A stretch of DNA of 64,000 nt, from assembly GCA_963742795.1 (NCBI GenBank), contig CAVUNL010000006.1, positions 62,001-126,000 on the forward strand, written 5' to 3'. A model generated the notes under the pieces. It worked only from the letters and a program-made list of their open reading frames with translations, made no database searches and had not been told where the DNA came from. Below, piece after piece: positions 60,141 to 64,000 of this stretch. The position numbers and the translations under genes were made by a program. The DNA is from Palsa-504 sp963742795. Lineage in GTDB: Bacteria > Actinomycetota > Actinomycetes > Streptosporangiales > Streptosporangiaceae. Within the stretch, counting starts at the first letter, position 1. Every line of letters begins with the position of its first letter.

Positions 60141-61055
60141 GTGCTGCAAGAGAGTATAGTAACCATGACGGCAGACGACTTGCGCGGGGATCTCCCGCCC
60201 TCGCTGGCCCGCCCTGGGCAGAAACCACCGGATAAGACAAGCCGGTAGCCGTGGATTGCGCTATCCCTGCTCGCCATGGGGATGGCCACGACCGCGGTCG
60301 GCATCTGGCTGGTCCGGTCACACGTCGACAGCTCGCTGGCCCCCGCTACTTTCGTGGCCGGTCCCTTCTTCCTCATATCCGCCGTTGCAGCCCAGCTGGG
60401 AATAACCCGCGAACGGCGCCTTGATAAAGTGGAGGACGAATCATGCGAAAACGACTGCCGGGATCTCTACTGGAGCCTGTACGAAATTGAGGATCGCACC
60501 CTCAAAGGACTTGCCTGGGTTAATTACAGGCAGCTCAGGACCTTCATCAAGATAGCTCAGAGGCAGGCCCGGGTATCTTTCTACACCAGCCTCGTGGCGG
60601 CGGCAGCTTCCTTGCTGGTACTCACCTCGATTACGGCTGTCGCCATCGGACTGCCGACCACCTCCGGGAAAGTGACCGCGGGACTGCTAGCCGCGGCGGG
60701 CTCCGCTTTGTCGGGCTTCCTGACAAAGACGTTTCTCACGTCATATCAGATGGCATCACGCCAGATGAGTTACTACTACGGGCAGCCACTGGTGCACTGC
60801 TACCTGCTGCTCGCGGACTGGCTGGCAGCGGAGGGCCGCCAGGAATTCGGCAAGGAGGAGGGGCGTCTCCTGCTACGAGAGGTGATTGGTGCGAGTGTCA
60901 AGGCAGCCGCAGATGCCCAGCACCACCTATTGAGCATGCAGGCCCATGGTCAGGGCAAGCGGAGCGCAGGGCCACTGCGCCGCCGAGGAGCCCCGCGCCA
61001 GGGTCAGGCACCGCCTGTTCCGCACCCGTTCGGACCGCTATCGGGAGCGAACTGA
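60141..61055 (+). pseudogene. TRADD-N-associated membrane domain protein with in-frame amber codon
   Basis: From GTG 60141 (AGGGGGG upstream) or ATG 60165, about 27-35 codons (MTADDLRGDLPPSLARPGQK) run into TAG at 60246-60248. The same frame continues PWIALSLLAMGMATTAVGIW, FFLISAVAAQLGITRERRLD, LYWSLYEIEDRTLKGLAWVN, YRQLRTFIKIAQRQARVSFY, with two TM segments (~SLVAAAASLLVLTSITAVAI and GLLAAAGSALSGFLTKTFL). This is the TRADD-N-associated membrane domain predicted in bacterial conflict systems, a cell-envelope effector module. The stop lies before the first helix; ATG 60276 could restart translation. The region is less GC-rich than neighbours. Confidence 0.7.
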
Positions 61056-61164
61056 TCCCGGCGGTGCGAGCCCGGCCGCGAGGGTCGGCTCTCCCGGCCG
61101 TTTCCGCCGCGATGCTCATGGCTAGTTATCGGCGCAGGTACAACGGTCCGTTCGGGAAATCAGC

Positions 61165-61572
61165 GCGCTGCGCGGTCACGCTCTTGCGCACGCCGCGAAG
61201 TGCCTCATCCTCCTGGTCAAGATCGGGAAGAAGCAGACCCGCTACGTGCTGGCCGTGGTGCCCGGCGACGCCCGGCTGGACCTGGCGGCGGTCAAGGCGC
61301 TGCTGGGCGCCAGCTACGCCGCGCTCGCCGACACCGGCAAGGCCGAGCAGCTCGCGGGCAGCCGCACCGGGACGGTGCTGCCGTTCAGCTACGACGAGCG
61401 GCTTGAGCTGATCGCGGACCCGGCGCTGCTGGACTGCGACGAGCTGTACTTCAACGCCGGGCGGCTCGACCGGTCGGTTGCGCTGGCCAGTCAGGACTAC
61501 CTGCGCCTGGCCGGCCCCGCATCGCCCGCATCACCGCCACCTGACCCCGCCTGCCTGAACATGAGGTCATGA
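61165..61572 (+). pseudogene. YbaK/ProX-like deacylase, 5'-truncated
   Basis: RGHALAHAAKCLILLVKIGK, YVLAVVPGDARLDLAAVKAL, LPFSYDERLELIADPALLDC and DELYFNAGRLDRSVALASQD cover most of a YbaK/aminoacyl-tRNA deacylase domain. The N-terminal ~30 residues and start codon are missing; a GTG at 61246 would skip the conserved first strand. Confidence 0.65.
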
Positions 61573-61653
61573 CGGTGTGGCTGGGCGTGGCGCGACGGCG
61601 TTAGGTGTAGTTGACTTCCTTGAGGGTGTGCCGCAGCGCCGGGGAGGCCACGC

Positions 61654-62343
61654 GTGGACATCGCCATCGCCGGGGGCAGCGCGGCTGGCTTGTTCGCCGC
61701 GCTGCTGCTGGCGCGGGCCGGGCACCACGTTGTCGTGCTCGAGCGTGACGGCCTGGAGCTCGCGCCGGACGTCGAGTCCGCCGCCGGTGCGGCGTTCCGC
61801 CCTTCGGCGCCGCAGATCGTGCAGCCCCACATCGTCATGGCCCGCTGCCGGCAGCTTCTCATCGACCGGCTGCCGGACGTCTACGACGGGCTGCTGGCCG
61901 CCGGAGTGGTCGAAGCCCCGCTGTGGACCCAGATGCCGGAATCGCTGTCCGACACCACGGCCCGGCCCGGGGACGAGCAGCTGACCCCGATGATGACCCG
62001 GCGGTCCACCCTCGACTGGGTCCTGCAGCGGGCCGCGGCGGCCGAGCCGCGGGTCACGCTCCAGTACGGGGTAAAGGTCACCGGGCTGCTCGCAACCCAA
62101 GGGCAACAGCCGCACGTGACCGGCGTGCACACCAGCCAGGGCGACCTGCGTATGGCCGCCTCTTACGACCCGACTGCCTTCCGCGCGTTCTGGAAGATCA
62201 ACGGAATGGTCTGCCCGCCCGAGCAGGTCTACACCGACCCGGACGTCGTGGCGTGCACGCGGGAAGCCCTCCGCCAGCACCGCGACGCGCCGCCGGCCGC
62301 GCAGCCCACCCGCGCGCAGCTCCTCGCCGCCCTGGCGCAGTGA
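61654..62343 (+). CDS. FAD-dependent monooxygenase-like protein with internal deletion
   Basis: 229 residues. The N-terminus has the FAD-binding site MDIAIAGGSAAGLFAALLLA and RRSTLDWVLQRAAAAEP. After VTGVHTSQGDLRM the sequence jumps to AASYDPTAFRAFWKINGMVC, PPEQVYTDPDVVACTREALR, which belongs near the C-terminus of such enzymes; about 200 residues, including the second FAD motif GDA, are absent. The frame is kept, so a short protein is possible but catalysis is unlikely. Confidence 0.65.
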   Translation: MDIAIAGGSAAGLFAALLLARAGHHVVVLERDGLELAPDVESAAGAAFRPSAPQIVQPHIVMARCRQLLIDRLPDVYDGLLAAGVVEAPLWTQMPESLSDTTARPGDEQLTPMMTRRSTLDWVLQRAAAAEPRVTLQYGVKVTGLLATQGQQPHVTGVHTSQGDLRMAASYDPTAFRAFWKINGMVCPPEQVYTDPDVVACTREALRQHRDAPPAAQPTRAQLLAALAQ

Positions 62344-62384
62344 GGAGCCTGTTCGAAGGTCAGGATTGCGGTCTCCGTCCCGGA

Positions 62385-63299
62385 TCAAGTACGGAGCCGG
62401 GCGGCAGCTTCCCGCAACGCCTCGTCCATCGCGACCGGCTGCAGCCCGAACATCTCAGTAGTCACACTGGCATCGAGCACGAACGGCCTGGTGAACTGGT
62501 ATCGCGTCGTCCGCAGCTCTTTGATCAGCGGGGAGAACAGGCCGCTCACCCACATGACCGGGTACGGGATCTGCGTTAGCTTGGCCCGCGGCGCGCCGTT
62601 GACCTCCGCGAACCTGGCCGCTAGCTGGCGCACGGTCAGCGGCTGGTTAGTCGGCACCAGCCAGGCCTGGCCGTAGGCCAGCTCGTCGGCGGCGGCCGTG
62701 ACCAGGGTCCGAGCGCAGTCGTGGATCGAGGTCCAGCTGTGCGGCACGTCCAGCGGCGAGGGCGCGTACGCCCGCCTCCCAGCGAGCAGCGGCTTGCCGA
62801 TCACCGTGGACAGGATGGAGTTCGCCTCGATGTAGTCGCTGGCCCGGACCTCGGTGGTGCGGATCCGTCCGGCCTCCTGCGCGGCGAGCTGATCGTCCCA
62901 CATCTGGGCCCGCAGCCGGAGCTTCGGGTGAGTCGCGGCGAGCGGGGTCTTGTGGGTAATCGGGCCGTCCACCGGCCCGTAGCCGTACAGGTTGCTCATC
63001 GAGGCCAGTACGGCACCGCTGCGCTCGGCCGCGGCCAGGAATGCCCGGGCCAGCGGCGGCCAGTCGGTGAACCACTGGTGATAGAGCGGGCTCGCGCAGT
63101 TATACAGGGCCGCAGCGCCGGTAGCCAGCTCCGTCAGCCGCTCCGCATCGGTCGCATCCGCGGCGACCAGCTCGATCGCCGGGTGCTCGGGGCCGCTGCC
63201 GCGCCGGCTGACCATGCGGACATGCTCGCCCCGGTCGGCCAGCAGTAGCGCCGCGGCTGAACCTACGGCTCCCGCTCCGACGATGACGTGCTCGGACAT
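62385..63299 (-). CDS. NAD(P)-dependent epimerase/reductase (atypical SDR)
   Basis: 304 residues. MSEHVIVGAGAVGSAAALLL is the nucleotide-binding site; AIELVAADATDAERLTELAT and GAAALYNCASPLYHQWFTDW follow; SMSNLYGYGPVDGPI holds the catalytic-like Tyr; DVPHSWTSIHDCARTLVTAA and LVPTNQPLTVRQLAARFAEV form the substrate lobe. Start 63299 has GGGAGCAGGAA upstream. Divergent from a TetR gene over two identical-type operators, so it is probably its target. Confidence 0.88.
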   Translation of the reverse strand: MSEHVIVGAGAVGSAAALLLADRGEHVRMVSRRGSGPEHPAIELVAADATDAERLTELATGAAALYNCASPLYHQWFTDWPPLARAFLAAAERSGAVLASMSNLYGYGPVDGPITHKTPLAATHPKLRLRAQMWDDQLAAQEAGRIRTTEVRASDYIEANSILSTVIGKPLLAGRRAYAPSPLDVPHSWTSIHDCARTLVTAAADELAYGQAWLVPTNQPLTVRQLAARFAEVNGAPRAKLTQIPYPVMWVSGLFSPLIKELRTTRYQFTRPFVLDASVTTEMFGLQPVAMDEALREAAARLRT

Positions 63300-63361
63300 T
63301 TCCTGCTCCCTTATGCGATGGGGCCTTCTGGCCACCTGGTGGTCCATGACCCCGGTTATCC

Positions 63362-63430
63362 GAGAGCATTGCTCTCTCTTGTAAGCATGAGTCTTACATA
63401 GTCGGTCCGACAGTGCAAGAGCAGTGCTCT
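63362..63430. promoter_or_regulatory. twin TetR operators between epimerase and TetR genes
   Basis: AGAGCA-T-TGCTCT (63363-63375, extended to 15 bp at 63362-63376) and AGAGCA-G-TGCTCT (63418-63430) are the same 13-bp palindrome with one central difference, 55 bp apart. A third inverted repeat GTAAG-N7-CTTAC (63381-63397) lies between. GATAAT (63442-63447) is the -10 box of the TetR gene, 6 nt from its ATG, right after the second operator. Confidence 0.75.
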
Positions 63431-63453
63431 CGTTTGTGTGCGATAATCTCTTC

Positions 63454-64000
63454 ATGCCAGCAGGGTCCATCCGGGCGCGCGTCCGCGCCGAGATGATCGC
63501 CGAGATCAAGACCATCGCGCGCCGTCACCTGGAGACGGACGGGGCGAACCTGTCGCTCCGGGCCGTGGCCAGGGACATGGGCATGGTGTCGTCGGCCTTG
63601 TACCGCTATTTCGCCAGCCGCGACGACCTGCTCACCGCGCTCATCCTGGACGCCTATAACGCGCTCGGCGAAGCGGCCGAGGCGGCGGACGCGGCAGTGA
63701 CCGACCGCAGCCAGTTGCGGGCTCGGTGGCTGGCTACGGCGCGCGGGATCCGGGGCTGGGCGCTGCGAACGCCCGCCGAGTACGCCCTGCTGTTCGGCAC
63801 TCCGGTGCCCGGGTATGCCGCACCCGCCGACACGATCACCGCAGCCGCGCGGACCCCGGTCGTGCTGATCCGGATCCTGGCCGACGGCTTCGCCTCGGGT
63901 GCGCTTACCGGCGGATCGGCCCTCCGCATCGGCGCTCCCGCTGGCGGCCCCGGCGTGCTGGCCGCAGCCGGCCCAGCCAGGCGACCGCAGGCAGCGGGCA
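63454..64000 (+). CDS. TetR/AcrR family regulator with WHG domain (runs off the window)
   Basis: At least 182 residues visible: MPAGSIRARVRAEMIAEIKT, LRAVARDMGMVSSALYRYFA (HTH), SRDDLLTALILDAYNALGEA, then IRGWALRTPAEYALLFGTPV PGY, the WHG-type ligand domain. ATG 63454 with a -10 box 6 nt away. Right end open at the window edge. It probably represses itself and the divergent epimerase. Confidence 0.88.
   Translation, partial: MPAGSIRARVRAEMIAEIKTIARRHLETDGANLSLRAVARDMGMVSSALYRYFASRDDLLTALILDAYNALGEAAEAADAAVTDRSQLRARWLATARGIRGWALRTPAEYALLFGTPVPGYAAPADTITAAARTPVVLIRILADGFASGALTGGSALRIGAPAGGPGVLAAAGPARRPQAAG

Noticed and set aside
60246..60248. Programmed recoding (pyrrolysine or readthrough) of the TAG in the TRADD-N-type gene
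   Set aside because: No pyl genes or readthrough context can be seen and the host group is not known to use pyrrolysine; a simple nonsense mutation or downstream start is more likely.

Overview
The window is very GC-rich, with GTG starts, 4-nt gene overlaps and short-leader promoters, and it carries gene families typical of mycelial Actinomycetota: a DUF5753 XRE regulator beside a HATPase anti-sigma-like gene, an F420-type nitroreductase, an LppX-like protein, a ScoMcrA-like restriction enzyme, an MMPL transporter and many TetR regulators. I read it as an accessory region of an actinomycete (Streptomycetales/Streptosporangiales-like). No rRNA, confident tRNA, CRISPR array or complete IS element was seen.

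Layout. 0-6 kb: the end of a TniQ-like gene, a methyltransferase, gene remnants, and a ribbon-helix-helix antitoxin followed by an unusual Doc-like/ClpC-N/UVR fusion. 6-19 kb: a truncated bacterial-type GH15 glucoamylase, TetR and AraC regulators, a hydrolase-MMPL pair, an Asp-box lipoprotein, VOC genes with a TetR, and a decayed fungal-type GH15 glucoamylase. 18.7-24.3 kb: AbrB-PIN and HipBA modules flank an FAD monooxygenase and a TetR. 24.4-38 kb: a large orphan gene (paralogue at 54.7 kb), an MFS-TetR pair, then a run of genes that nearly all carry single-base frameshifts (ScoMcrA-like, a membrane sensor-like protein, two DUF899, a DDN-like nitroreductase, a PPOX-like protein). 38-60 kb: a mosaic of toxin-antitoxin modules (Phd-RelE, NTase-HEPN, two XRE-MNT copies with one broken HEPN, DUF433-DUF5615), duplicated SDR genes, unknown genes, and at least nine copies of a short dispersed hairpin element, all in one orientation. 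60-64 kb: a TRADD-N-associated membrane protein with an in-frame amber codon, gene remnants, and an epimerase divergent from a TetR over twin operators.

Themes. There are eight toxin-antitoxin-like loci, most with a palindromic operator at a promoter whose -10 box lies only 6-9 nt from the start codon. Segmental duplication (SDR, XRE-MNT, TetR, orphan paralogues, DUF899) and gene truncation are frequent, as expected of an old defence/mobile island, although base-level assembly error must be excluded as a cause of the clustered frameshifts. The most unusual items are the hairpin repeat family, the Doc-like/ClpC-N fusion with two internal ribosome-binding sites, and the HEPN-methyltransferase chimera.
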